This document shows positions 14,353 through 23,369 of a DNA stretch of 64,000 bases, one piece after another; the stretch's first letter is position 1; each line of letters starts with the position of its first letter. The stretch is from Streptomyces polyasparticus (lineage in GTDB: Bacteria > Actinomycetota > Actinomycetes > Streptomycetales > Streptomycetaceae). The DNA lies in contig NZ_JACTVJ010000019.1 of NCBI RefSeq assembly GCF_014493765.1, forward strand, positions 62,001 through 126,000, read 5' to 3'. A model generated the notes under the pieces. The model saw only the letters and a program-made list of their open reading frames with translations, was not told where the DNA came from and ran no database searches. Made by a program: the position numbers and the translations under genes.

Positions 14353-15906
14353 GTGTTGAGCAAGCGCGTCGAACCCACTGGCGACCCGGGCGGGACCGTA
14401 CAGCAAGGGGACGCACATCAAGGGGACGCACCGCAGGGCGACTTAGTCCGCCCGTTCTCACCGGCACGCGGGCGGCCGGTGAACGGGGCGACCACACGGC
14501 CCGCAAGCGAATGGGAACAGCGCTACCGGCGCACCGTGATCACCGGCGACACCCTGGCCACGGCCTTCGTCGTCGCGGCGATCGGCGGCTTCTTCGGGGT
14601 ACGGGACGCCGCCGACTGGCATGAGAAGTGGACCATTCTCGCCTTCGGCACCGAACTGCTCGTCCTCGGCGCCTTGATGTCGAGCCGGGCCTGGACCCCG
14701 GTGGTGCTCGGCCAGGGGGCCGAGGAGTTCCGCCGCCTCGGCCGCGCCCTGTTCATGGCGGCCGTCGTGCTCTCGCTCGGCGGGATCGCCGTCAGCTCGC
14801 GCAACATCAAGCTCTGGATCTTCGTCGCCATTCCGGCGATCGCCCTCGTGACCGTCACCGTGCGGTATCTGCTGCGGCGATGGCTGCACCGCCGGCGTAC
14901 GGAAGGCCACTGCCTGCGGCCGGTGCTCGCCGCCGGCAGCCCCGACACCGTGCGCGATCTGATCGCCCGCTCCCGCAAGTTCCCGCACCTCGGCTGGCGC
15001 GTGGACGCCGTGTGCACGGCCGACGGACGCGGCATCGACGGCGACGAGGTGGACGGCGTACCGGTGGTGGGGCAGCTGACCGATGTCGCCAAGCATGTGC
15101 ACGGCGACGGCTACCGGGTCGTCGCGGTCACCCCCGACCCGTACTGGTCGCCGGACCGGCTGCAGCGCCTGGCCTGGAACCTCGAAGGCAGCGACGCCGA
15201 AATGGTCGTGGCCCCGGTCCTGATGGAGGTGGCGGGGCCCAGGCTGCATGTCGACGCCGTTCTGGGGATACCGCTGCTCCGGGTCACCATGCCCGCCTTC
15301 ACGGGCGGCCGCCGCGTGGTCAAGGAGATCGTCGACCGCCTCGGCGCGGCCGCGCTCGTCCTGCTCTTCGCGCCGCTGATGGTGCTCGTCGGACTGCTCG
15401 TCCTGCTCGACAGCCCGGGCGGGGTGGTCTACCGCCAGCGCAGGGTCGGCAAGGAAGGCCGCGAGTTCACCATCTTCAAGTTCCGCACCATGGTCCACGG
15501 GGCCCACGGCGCACGCGCCGAGCTCGCCGAACGCGACGAGGGTGCGGGCCTGCTCTTCAAGATGCGCAGGGATCCGCGGGTGACCCGGGTGGGAGCGGTC
15601 CTTCGCCGCTACTCGATCGACGAACTCCCGCAGCTGTTCAACGTACTGACCGGTTCCATGTCGCTCGTCGGCCCCCGGCCGCCGCTGCCCGAGGAGTCCG
15701 CCGAGTACGGCCCGGACATCCGGCGCCGGCTGCTCGTGAAGCCCGGGCTCACCGGCCTGTGGCAGATCAGCGGCCGCAGCGACCTGCCGTGGGACGAGGC
15801 CGTACGCCTCGATCTGCGCTACGTGGAGGACTGGTCGCTCGCGCTGGACGCGGTGATCTTGTGGAAGACGCTGCGTGCGGTGCTGCAGGGGCAGGGGGCG
15901 TACTGA
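14353..15906 (+). CDS. Polyprenyl-phosphate sugar phosphotransferase (WcaJ-type), initiates EPS
   Basis: The 517-residue protein transfers a sugar-1-phosphate from a nucleotide sugar to undecaprenyl phosphate, the first step of repeat-unit assembly at the inner membrane face. It has about four N-terminal membrane helices (roughly 65-180), a central Rossmann-like part, a further helix (about 335-355) and a C-terminal bacterial sugar transferase domain. That domain has FKFRTM near residue 376, SIDELPQLFNVLTGSMSLVG and GLTGLWQISGRS. The GTG at 14353 has a very strong ribosome site (GGGGGAGGAACC). Codon 31 is TTA, in a low-complexity QGDAHQGDAPQGD stretch. It is the first gene of a 21-gene operon. 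Confidence 0.9.
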   Translation: MLSKRVEPTGDPGGTVQQGDAHQGDAPQGDLVRPFSPARGRPVNGATTRPASEWEQRYRRTVITGDTLATAFVVAAIGGFFGVRDAADWHEKWTILAFGTELLVLGALMSSRAWTPVVLGQGAEEFRRLGRALFMAAVVLSLGGIAVSSRNIKLWIFVAIPAIALVTVTVRYLLRRWLHRRRTEGHCLRPVLAAGSPDTVRDLIARSRKFPHLGWRVDAVCTADGRGIDGDEVDGVPVVGQLTDVAKHVHGDGYRVVAVTPDPYWSPDRLQRLAWNLEGSDAEMVVAPVLMEVAGPRLHVDAVLGIPLLRVTMPAFTGGRRVVKEIVDRLGAAALVLLFAPLMVLVGLLVLLDSPGGVVYRQRRVGKEGREFTIFKFRTMVHGAHGARAELAERDEGAGLLFKMRRDPRVTRVGAVLRRYSIDELPQLFNVLTGSMSLVGPRPPLPEESAEYGPDIRRRLLVKPGLTGLWQISGRSDLPWDEAVRLDLRYVEDWSLALDAVILWKTLRAVLQGQGAY

Positions 15907-15995
15907 CGCGCCAGGGGAGGCGCGCCGCCGGTGCACGGAAACGCGGGAGCTGGGGCGGTACAGGCTCGAAGGCCTGACAGGGGGAGGAACGCGAA

Positions 15996-17312
15996 ATGAG
16001 AGTCAGCGTCTTGGGGCTCGGCTATGTGGGCTGCGTATCGGCCGCCTGCCTGGCCGGTCAGGGGCACGAGGTCATCGGCGTCGACGTCAACCAGGCGAAG
16101 GTCGACCTGGTCAACGCAGGCAAGGCGCCCGTGGTCGAGGAGCGCATCGGCGAGCTCACCGCCGAGGTCGTGGGCACGGGAGCGCTGCGCGCCACCGCCG
16201 ACGTGCGCGAGGCGATCCTCGGCAGCGAGGTGTCCCTCGTCTGCGTGGGCACGCCGTCGGAGCCCAACGGCAGCCTGTGCACGACCTACTTGGAGCGCGT
16301 GACCGAGCAGATCGGCGCCGCGATCGCCGAGAAGGGCACGCGGCACACCGTCGTCTTCCGCAGCACCATGCTGCCGGGAACCTGCGCCGACCTGCTCGTC
16401 CCGATCCTGGAGAAGTTCGCCGGCGGCACGGCGGGCGTGGACTTCGGGGTCGCGGTCAACCCGGAGTTCCTGCGCGAGGGCACCAGCGTGCGGGACTTCT
16501 TCGACCCGCCGAAGACCGTCATCGGCGAACTCGACCCGGCGAGCGGCGATGTGGTCGCGGCGCTGTACGAGGGGCTGCCCGGCGAGGTGTTCCGGGTGCC
16601 CGTGCCGGCGGCCGAGGCGATCAAGTACGCGGACAACGCGTTCCACGGACTGAAGATCGGCTTTGCGAACGAATTCGCCGCCATATGCCAGGCGCTCGGT
16701 GTGGATCCGCACCAGGTGATGGATGTCTTCCTGGCCGACCGCAAGCTCAACATCAGCCCCGCGTATCTGCGACCGGGCTTCGCCTTCGGCGGCTCCTGCT
16801 TACCGAAGGACCTGCGCAGCCTCGTGCACGCCGCGCGGCGCGCGGATGTCTCGGTGCCGATCCTGTCCCACGTGCTGCCGTCGAACTCCGACCACTTGCA
16901 GCGCGCGGTGCAGCTGGTCGAGCGCACCGGGAAGCGGCGCGCGGGCCTGTTCGGCCTCTCCTTCAAACCCGGCACCGACGACCTGCGCGAGAGCCCGCTC
17001 GTGGAGCTCGCCGAGCGGCTCATCGGCAAGGGGTACGACCTGAAGATCTACGACGCGAACGTGAGCCTTTCCCGGCTGCTCGGGGCCAACCGCGAGTACA
17101 TCGAGACCCGGCTGCCGCATATCGCGCAGCTGCTCGTGAACTCCGTCGACGAGGTCATCGAACACGCCGAGGTGTGCCTGGTGGGCACGAAGGACCCGGC
17201 GGTGCTCTCCGCACTGCCCCATGGCGAAGGCCCGTTGATCATCGATCTCGTCCGCCTTCCCGACGCCGAGACACGCAGGACCGAAACGGGGTACGCAGGC
17301 CTTGTCTGGTAA
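15996..17312 (+). CDS. algD: GDP-mannose 6-dehydrogenase (AlgD-type UDP/GDP-sugar dehydrogenase)
   Basis: The 438-residue enzyme oxidises C6 of a nucleotide hexose twice with NAD, giving a uronic acid. It has the NAD loop VLGLGYVG, HTVVFRSTMLPGT, the bridging segment KYADNAFHGLKIGFANE and the active-site motif FGGSCLPKD with Cys268, the position of the catalytic Cys in Pseudomonas AlgD. The C-terminal part (LSFKPGTDDLRESPLVELAE, LIGKGYDLKIYD, GANREYIE) resembles AlgD more than UDP-glucose dehydrogenases, so GDP-mannuronate is the likely product. The codon after Cys268 is TTA. GGGGGAGGAACG precedes the ATG by a few bases. Without a search UDP-glucose cannot be excluded as substrate. Confidence 0.82.
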   Translation: MRVSVLGLGYVGCVSAACLAGQGHEVIGVDVNQAKVDLVNAGKAPVVEERIGELTAEVVGTGALRATADVREAILGSEVSLVCVGTPSEPNGSLCTTYLERVTEQIGAAIAEKGTRHTVVFRSTMLPGTCADLLVPILEKFAGGTAGVDFGVAVNPEFLREGTSVRDFFDPPKTVIGELDPASGDVVAALYEGLPGEVFRVPVPAAEAIKYADNAFHGLKIGFANEFAAICQALGVDPHQVMDVFLADRKLNISPAYLRPGFAFGGSCLPKDLRSLVHAARRADVSVPILSHVLPSNSDHLQRAVQLVERTGKRRAGLFGLSFKPGTDDLRESPLVELAERLIGKGYDLKIYDANVSLSRLLGANREYIETRLPHIAQLLVNSVDEVIEHAEVCLVGTKDPAVLSALPHGEGPLIIDLVRLPDAETRRTETGYAGLVW

Positions 17313-18564
17313 GACGACGGGCGGTGCCGGCCCCACCCGGCGCGCTTTGATCCTGGTGGAAAACCTGTCGGTGCCCTTCGACCGGCGGGTGTGGCAGGAA
17401 TGCACGACGCTGCGCGACGCGGGCTGGGAGGTGCATGTCATCTGCCCCCGCGGCGAGAAACGCGACACCGAACCCGAAGCACTGATCGACGGCATACGGA
17501 TCCACCGCTACCCGCTGCGCGCCGCCACCGGAGGACCGGCCGGCTACCTGCGGGAGTACGGCACGGCGCTCTGGCACACGGTCCGGCTCGCCCGCAAGGT
17601 CGGCCCGGTCGACGTGGTGCACGCCTGCAATCCGCCCGACCTGCTGTTCCTGCCGGCCCTGTGGCTGAAGCGGCGCGGGGCACGGTTCGTGTTCGACCAG
17701 CACGACCTCGTACCCGAGCTGTACCTCTCGCGGTTCGACCGCGGCAAGGACCTGCTCTACCGCGCCGTGTGCGCCCTGGAGCGTCGCACCTACCGGGCCG
17801 CCGACATCGTGCTCGCCACGAACGAGAGCTACCGGGACGTGGCGGTGAGCCGCGGCGGACGGCGGCCGCAGGACGTGTTCGTGGTGCGCAGCGCACCCGA
17901 CACCGCCCGGTTCCAACCCGTCGCGCCCGAACCGGAGTTGAAGCGCGGCAAGCCGCATCTCCTGTGCTACCTCGGCGTGATGGGACCGCAGGACGGCGTG
18001 GACTACGCGCTGCGGGCGCTCGCGAAACTGCGCGACGAGCTCGGGCGCACCGACTGGCACGCCGTGTTCGTCGGCGGCGGGGACACCTTCGACGCGATGG
18101 TGCGCCTCTCCCACGAGCTCGGGCTCGACGACCAGGTCCAGTTCACGGGACGGATACCCGACGCCGATCTGGCGCGCTATCTGTCCACCGCGGACGTCTG
18201 CCTGTCGCCCGACCCGCACAACCCGCTCAACGACGTGTCGACCATGAACAAGGTCCTCGAATACATGGTCATGGGCCGGCCGATGGTCTCCTTCGACCTC
18301 AAGGAGGCGCGCGTCTCCGCCGGTGACGCCGCCGTCTACGCGCCCGCCAACGACGAGGCCGAGTTCGCCAAGGGCATCGCGCTGCTGCTCGACGACCCCG
18401 CACTGCGGGACCGGATGGGCAAAGCCGGCCAGGAACGCATCGGTGGGCGGCTCTCCTGGCGCCATTCGCAGGAGTCGCTGCTCGCCGCGTACGAAGCCGC
18501 CTGCCGTGACCACGTACCGGTGGCGGCCCGGGCGCCCCGCACACGGAGGAGGCCGCTCCGTTGA
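17302..18564 (+). CDS. Glycosyltransferase family 4
   Basis: The 420-residue protein has a GT-B fold of the GT4 type. The N-terminal domain opens ALILVENLSVPFDRRVWQEC with FDQHDLVPELY; the C-terminal domain has LLCYLGVMGPQDGVDYALRA and the nucleotide-sugar region EYMVMGRPMVSFDLKEAR. It would add a sugar to the lipid-linked repeat at the cytosolic membrane face. The TTG at 17302 overlaps the end of the dehydrogenase gene by 11 bases and has only a weak ribosome site, so the exact start is uncertain. Its own end overlaps the next start (TTGA). Confidence 0.85.
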   Translation: MSGKTTGGAGPTRRALILVENLSVPFDRRVWQECTTLRDAGWEVHVICPRGEKRDTEPEALIDGIRIHRYPLRAATGGPAGYLREYGTALWHTVRLARKVGPVDVVHACNPPDLLFLPALWLKRRGARFVFDQHDLVPELYLSRFDRGKDLLYRAVCALERRTYRAADIVLATNESYRDVAVSRGGRRPQDVFVVRSAPDTARFQPVAPEPELKRGKPHLLCYLGVMGPQDGVDYALRALAKLRDELGRTDWHAVFVGGGDTFDAMVRLSHELGLDDQVQFTGRIPDADLARYLSTADVCLSPDPHNPLNDVSTMNKVLEYMVMGRPMVSFDLKEARVSAGDAAVYAPANDEAEFAKGIALLLDDPALRDRMGKAGQERIGGRLSWRHSQESLLAAYEAACRDHVPVAARAPRTRRRPLR

Positions 18565-19904
18565 GCGACGACACGATCCGCCTGGCCACGATCGGGCGGA
18601 TGATCAATCGGCGGTGGCGTCTGCTCACGGCCCTCGCCCTGGTGGGCGCGCTCGTCGGCCTGGGCATCTCGCTGGTCTTCCCGCCGCGCTACACGACCTC
18701 GGCCTTCGTGCTGCTCTCGGGGCAGTGGGAGGAACGCGAACTCCTGACCCAGGTCGAGATCGCCACCAGCTCGGTGGTGGTCGACCGCGCGGCCCGCAAG
18801 CTCGGCGACACGGGACTGAAGGACCGGGTGAGCGCCAAGGCCGCCGAAGGGAACATCATCGAGATCTCGGGCACGGACGACACCCCCGAGGGCGCGCAGC
18901 GCCTGGCCGACCTGCTCGCCGACGAGTACGTGGCGTTCGCCGCGCGGCTCGCGGGCGACACCACCGACTCCGACCCGGCCCTGCGGCCCGACGCCCTGAA
19001 GAAACTGGTCGTGAAGACCAGCCGCCGGATCACCGAACTGGCCGAGGCCGCCGATCCCGGGCAGAGCGTGGAGAGCGTGCAGGGCCGCACCGAACTGGAG
19101 AAGCTGCGCACCGCGCTGCAGGAGGCGGTGGAGAAGCTGCAGGAGGTCGACCCGGCGCTCAACCGGGCCAACATGGTCGTCATGGGCCCGGCGGCACGCC
19201 CCGCCGGTGAAGCGCCCCCCACCCGGTCCCAACTCGTCCTCGGCGGCGCGCTGTTGTTCGTTGTGTGCGCGGTGATCGGGCATCTCGCCGCGGCCCGGAT
19301 GAGCCGAAGGCTCCGTACGGAACCGGAGATCGCCGCGGCGCTCGGCTCGGCGTCCCTGGGGTCGGTGGACGTGCCCGGCGGCCGCGCCGCGCCGGCACCG
19401 CTCGACGGCGGCACGCGCGCCCGGATACGACGGCTGCTCGGTGTCGACACCCGGTGGGACACCCCGACGCTGCAGGCGTCCGGCGGCGAGGGCAGCCGGC
19501 GGATCCGTTACGGACGGGTGTGCGCCCGGCTGCAGGAGCAACTGCCGCTGACCAGCGGTCCGTTGCTCGTGATCGCCCTGGACGACGACGGCGTGGGGCG
19601 CGTGGCCGCCGAACGGCTCGCGGCCGAGGCCGGAGGCGATCCGGCCCTGGAGGTCGTGGTGGTGTCCGGGGAGCGGCCCCTGGTACCGGACCACACCACC
19701 GAGTCCGGCGCGCTCGTCGTGCTCGGCGCGGGCAGCCGCACCGCCGCGGAACTCACCGCCGTCGCCGACGCCTGCACGGACGCCGGACACGGGCTGCTCG
19801 GGTTCGTCCTCGCCGGCACGGTCGTCTCCCGTGCGTCCGGAGGTCCTTCGGAAGGCCGCGTGCCCGCGATGGCCGGCGGCGACCCGAGGGGAGGCGCGGC
19901 ATGA
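18561..19904 (+). CDS. Wzz-type polysaccharide co-polymerase with degenerate kinase-like domain (first of two)
   Basis: The 447-residue protein has a membrane helix at about 20-40 (LLTALALVGALVGLGISLVF), a periplasmic-type Wzz region with a helical stretch at about 135-200, and a second helix at about 224-246. The C-terminal domain of about 190 residues resembles a BY-kinase by position, but where a Walker A loop should be it reads LLVIALDDDGVGRVAAERLA, without the GKS/GKT lysine. It probably controls chain length with the next gene. TTG start overlapping the upstream stop (TTGA), plus ATGA overlap with the next gene. Confidence 0.75.
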   Translation: MSDDTIRLATIGRMINRRWRLLTALALVGALVGLGISLVFPPRYTTSAFVLLSGQWEERELLTQVEIATSSVVVDRAARKLGDTGLKDRVSAKAAEGNIIEISGTDDTPEGAQRLADLLADEYVAFAARLAGDTTDSDPALRPDALKKLVVKTSRRITELAEAADPGQSVESVQGRTELEKLRTALQEAVEKLQEVDPALNRANMVVMGPAARPAGEAPPTRSQLVLGGALLFVVCAVIGHLAAARMSRRLRTEPEIAAALGSASLGSVDVPGGRAAPAPLDGGTRARIRRLLGVDTRWDTPTLQASGGEGSRRIRYGRVCARLQEQLPLTSGPLLVIALDDDGVGRVAAERLAAEAGGDPALEVVVVSGERPLVPDHTTESGALVVLGAGSRTAAELTAVADACTDAGHGLLGFVLAGTVVSRASGGPSEGRVPAMAGGDPRGGAA

Positions 19905-21424
19905 GCACGAACGTGACTCCGGACGCCCCGCACGCCACCCCGCTGCTCGACCTGCAGGCCCTCGTGGTCGCCGTCCGCAGGCGCCGCCGCTTCTGGTGCA
20001 TCGTGGCCCTGCTCGGTCTGCTCGCCGGTGCGGCGGTCGCGGTGTTCCTGCCGCCGCCGCCCACCGCCGTGAGCACGGTCCTCGTCGCGCACGAGGCGGA
20101 CCAGCCCAACGATCCCGGCACGCTGATCCGTACCGATGCCGCGCTGCTCAAGACCACCAGGATCGCCGGTCAGGCCCTGAAGTCGCTGGGTTCCGCGGAG
20201 CGACCGGAAGACTTCATGCAGGACTTCGAGGGCACCGGGCTGACCAACAACCTGCTGCAGATCACGGTGAAGGGCGACAGCGACGCGGACGCGGTCGCGC
20301 GGGCGAAGGCGCTCTCCGAGGCCTTCGTCGCCGACCATGTGCGGCGTCTGCAGGAGGCGGCGGAAGCCGAGGCCAAGGCGCTGCTCGTCCAGCGCGACCA
20401 GATGCGCGACGACCTCGCCGAGGTCAACGCGGAGATCGGCGACGGAACGCCGGAGGCCGACCCGGAGACCGGCCCCGGGGCCTCGGCGAACCTGGAGTCG
20501 CTCTTCGCCCGCAGGGCCGAACTCACCTCCCGTATCGCCGACTTCGACCAGCGCGCCGAAGAGGCCCGCATGGGCGCGCCGCGGCTCATCGCGGGGACGC
20601 AGATCGTGGACGCCGCGCGGGCCGTGGAGCACTCGCTGCGCAAGTCCGCGGCCACCAACGCCGGGATCGGCCTGGTCCTCGGGCTCGTGCTCGGACTCGC
20701 CCTCGCCGCCGTCGGCTCGGTGGTGGCGGACCGTCCCCTGCTGCGCCGGGCGATCGCCGCCGACCTCGGTGCGTCCGTCCTTGCGGAACTGCCGCGCCGC
20801 AGGCCGGTGTTGTGGCGCCGGCACCGGGACCGTGTGGCACGCGAACGGCTCACGGTGTCCCTGGCCCGCACCGTACGCGGCTCCGCCGAGCCGCTGTCGC
20901 TGCTCGAACTGGGCTGTGCCCGGCCGACGAGCACCATCGCCCTGGACCTCGCCGCGGAGCTGGCGGGGGAGCGGCCGGTGGCGGTGCTCGACGGTCTGCC
21001 CGGCCGGCAGCTGGCCGGGCGGCAGCCGAAGACGGATGCCGTACGCGTGGTCAGCGGCGCGGACGCCGTGCCGCATGAACTCCCCCTCGGCGTCGGCTCG
21101 TTGGCGCCCGGCACCGCATGGACCGACCTCCAGTACCTCGGCACCCGCACGGTGCTCGTCGTACGGGCGGGGCACGCCCGCGCCGCCTGGCTGCACACCG
21201 TGGCCAGGCAGCTCGCCGACCAGCGCATCGAGGTGCTCGGCGTGGTCCTCATCGACCCCGACCCGCGCGACCGCACCGACGGCACGCTCTGGGACGGGCG
21301 CCAGACCGCGCTGCGCGGCCAGAGCGAACGGCTCGCCCGGCTGAACGGTACGGCCAGGCCACACAAGGAGCCGCTGCCCGTACCGGCCGCGCGCGCCGCG
21401 GACAGCGACGAGGAAGGCCGGTAG
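19901..21424 (+). CDS. Wzz-type polysaccharide co-polymerase with degenerate kinase-like domain (second of two)
   Basis: The 507-residue protein has a Wzz-like layout: a basic cytosolic start (VAVRRRRRFWCIVALLGLLA), a helix at about 30-50, a coiled-coil-rich segment at about 145-220 (QEAAEAEAKALLVQRDQMRD), and a second helix at about 252-275. The C-terminal region (about 320-450) looks like a vestigial BY-kinase: SLLELGCARPTSTIALDLAA occupies the Walker A position but lacks the Lys, and VAVLDG and TVLVVRAG could be the remaining strands. Pairing with the gene before suggests a hetero-oligomeric chain-length regulator. ATG start overlapping the upstream stop. Confidence 0.75.
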   Translation: MSTNVTPDAPHATPLLDLQALVVAVRRRRRFWCIVALLGLLAGAAVAVFLPPPPTAVSTVLVAHEADQPNDPGTLIRTDAALLKTTRIAGQALKSLGSAERPEDFMQDFEGTGLTNNLLQITVKGDSDADAVARAKALSEAFVADHVRRLQEAAEAEAKALLVQRDQMRDDLAEVNAEIGDGTPEADPETGPGASANLESLFARRAELTSRIADFDQRAEEARMGAPRLIAGTQIVDAARAVEHSLRKSAATNAGIGLVLGLVLGLALAAVGSVVADRPLLRRAIAADLGASVLAELPRRRPVLWRRHRDRVARERLTVSLARTVRGSAEPLSLLELGCARPTSTIALDLAAELAGERPVAVLDGLPGRQLAGRQPKTDAVRVVSGADAVPHELPLGVGSLAPGTAWTDLQYLGTRTVLVVRAGHARAAWLHTVARQLADQRIEVLGVVLIDPDPRDRTDGTLWDGRQTALRGQSERLARLNGTARPHKEPLPVPAARAADSDEEGR

Positions 21425-21427
21425 GTC

Positions 21428-23350
21428 ATGTGCGGCATAGCAGGCACGTATCGATGGCCGGACGGGAAGCTGGTGACCGACCGGCTCACCGAGGTCCTCG
21501 CGCACCGCGGCCCGGACGGGGCCGGCCGGTACGGCCACCCCGTCGGCGACGGCGAAGTACAGCTGGGCCACCGCCGCCTGGCCATCATCGACCTCTCCGA
21601 CACCGGCGCCCAGCCGATGGCGAAGGACGGGCTCGTCCTCACGTACAACGGCGAGCTCTACAACGCACCGCAGTTGCGCACCGAGCTGGAGTCGGCGGGT
21701 GTGCGCTTCCGCGGCACCTCCGACACCGAAGTGGTGCTCGAAGCCTGGCGGCGCTGGGGGACGGACTGTCTGCCGCGGCTGCGCGGCATGTTCGCGCTCG
21801 GCATCTTCGACGAGCGCACCGGTGAACTGGTGCTCGCCCGCGACCAGTTGGGCATCAAACCGCTGTTCCTGCTGCGCCGCGGGGAGGGCCTGGTGTTCGC
21901 CTCGGAGCTCAAGGCACTCGCCGCGGTCACCGGCCAGACCCTCGAAGTGGACCCTGCGGCGCTGGTGGCCTCGCTGCTCTACTACTGGGTGCCGGACTCG
22001 CGCTGCGCGTACCGCGAGGCCGAGAAGCTGCCGCCGGGCAGCTGGCTGCGCTGCCGCCCCGACGGCCGGGTGGAGCGCGGCCGCTACTGGAATCTGCGGG
22101 ACGTGGCCGCCGAGGCGCGCCACAGCGCACCGCCGGACCTGGCCGCCGTCGTCGAGGAGTCCACCCGGCAGCACCTCCTTGCCGACGTCCCGGTGGCGAC
22201 CTTCCTCTCCGGTGGCCTCGACTCCAGCTATCTGACCGCGCTCGCGGCCCGCCACCGGCCCGGCATCTCCGCCTACACGATCGGATTCCGCGCCGAGGAC
22301 GCCAAGTTCGAGGCGATGCCCGACGATCTGAAGTACGCGCGGCAGGTGGCGGCGCGGTTCGGCGTCGATCTGCACGAGATCGAGATCGCGCCGAACGTGC
22401 TCGACCTGCTGCCCGAGATGACCTACCACCTGGACGAGCCGATCGGCGATCCGGCCGCCATCAACACGTATCTGATCTGCACGGCGGCCCGCGAGGCCGG
22501 GGTGAAGGTGCTGCTTTCCGGGATGGGCGCCGACGAGCTGTTCGCCGGCTACCGCAAGCACCTCGCCAACCTGATCGCGCTGCGCTACCAGCGCGTCCCG
22601 CGGCCGCTGCGGCGCGGGGTGCACGCGGCCGTGGACCGGCTGCCGGTGGCAGGGGCGCGCCGCGGGTACCGGTCGGTGCGGTTCGCGAAACGGTTCCTGT
22701 CGTTCGCCGAACTGCCGGAGGAGACGGCGTTCCGGCGCAGCTACACCATGTACGACCAGGAAGAACTGCTCGCCCTGATCGACCCGGACCTCGCGGCCAC
22801 GGTCGACGACGTGATCGGCGAGCACACCGAGGTCTACGAGGACAACGAGCTCGACGACTTCGTGAACCGTATGTGCCTGGGCGACGCCCGGATGTTACTG
22901 CCGGGGCTGAACCTCGCGTACACCGACCGCTCCAGCATGGCCGCGTCCACCGAGGTCCGGGTGCCGTACGTGGACGTCGAGGTGGTCAAGGCGGCCTTCG
23001 CGTTCCCCGGGGAACGGAAGATCGCCGGGCGGCAGGGCAAGGCCGTGCTCAAGGAGGCGGCCGCCACTGTCCTGCCGCGGGAGATCGTCTACCGGCCCAA
23101 GGGCCTGTTCAGCGCCCCGCTGCGGGCCTGGATGAGCCGGGACCTCGCGCCCCTGGTCCGCGAGGTGATCAACGACGGCGAGCTGGTGCGCTCCGGCTTC
23201 CTGCGACGTGACGCACTGCGGCGGATGGTGGCCGAGGACGCCGCCGGGCAGCGCGATTTCTCCAAGCATCTGTGGCACGTACTGACCCTCGAGTACTGGT
23301 ATCGCGGCGCGACCTCTGGGTCCCACCCGAGCACTCGGTCAACGGCATAG
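21428..23350 (+). CDS. asnB: Asparagine synthase (glutamine-hydrolysing)-type amidotransferase
   Basis: The 640-residue enzyme has an N-terminal class II glutaminase (MCGIAGTY with nucleophile Cys2; HRGPDG; HRRLAIIDLS; YNGELYN) and a C-terminal synthetase domain with the ATP pyrophosphatase loop LSGGLDSSYL near residue 260 and SGMGADELFAGY. Family members in polysaccharide loci are thought to amidate sugar carboxylates rather than aspartate. The dehydrogenase upstream makes a uronic acid, so uronamide formation is a reasonable proposal. Codon 490 is TTA. It lies 3 bases after the co-polymerase gene and 19 bases before the next. Confidence 0.88.
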   Translation: MCGIAGTYRWPDGKLVTDRLTEVLAHRGPDGAGRYGHPVGDGEVQLGHRRLAIIDLSDTGAQPMAKDGLVLTYNGELYNAPQLRTELESAGVRFRGTSDTEVVLEAWRRWGTDCLPRLRGMFALGIFDERTGELVLARDQLGIKPLFLLRRGEGLVFASELKALAAVTGQTLEVDPAALVASLLYYWVPDSRCAYREAEKLPPGSWLRCRPDGRVERGRYWNLRDVAAEARHSAPPDLAAVVEESTRQHLLADVPVATFLSGGLDSSYLTALAARHRPGISAYTIGFRAEDAKFEAMPDDLKYARQVAARFGVDLHEIEIAPNVLDLLPEMTYHLDEPIGDPAAINTYLICTAAREAGVKVLLSGMGADELFAGYRKHLANLIALRYQRVPRPLRRGVHAAVDRLPVAGARRGYRSVRFAKRFLSFAELPEETAFRRSYTMYDQEELLALIDPDLAATVDDVIGEHTEVYEDNELDDFVNRMCLGDARMLLPGLNLAYTDRSSMAASTEVRVPYVDVEVVKAAFAFPGERKIAGRQGKAVLKEAAATVLPREIVYRPKGLFSAPLRAWMSRDLAPLVREVINDGELVRSGFLRRDALRRMVAEDAAGQRDFSKHLWHVLTLEYWYRGATSGSHPSTRSTA

Positions 23351-23369
23351 GAATCTCAGAGGAGTTCGG

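Noticed and set aside
19508-22825. Minus-strand open frame of 1105 codons across the co-polymerase and asparagine synthase genes
   Set aside because: It is opposite to genes with clear domains; its composition (His, Arg, Gly, Val) reflects the reverse of biased codons.
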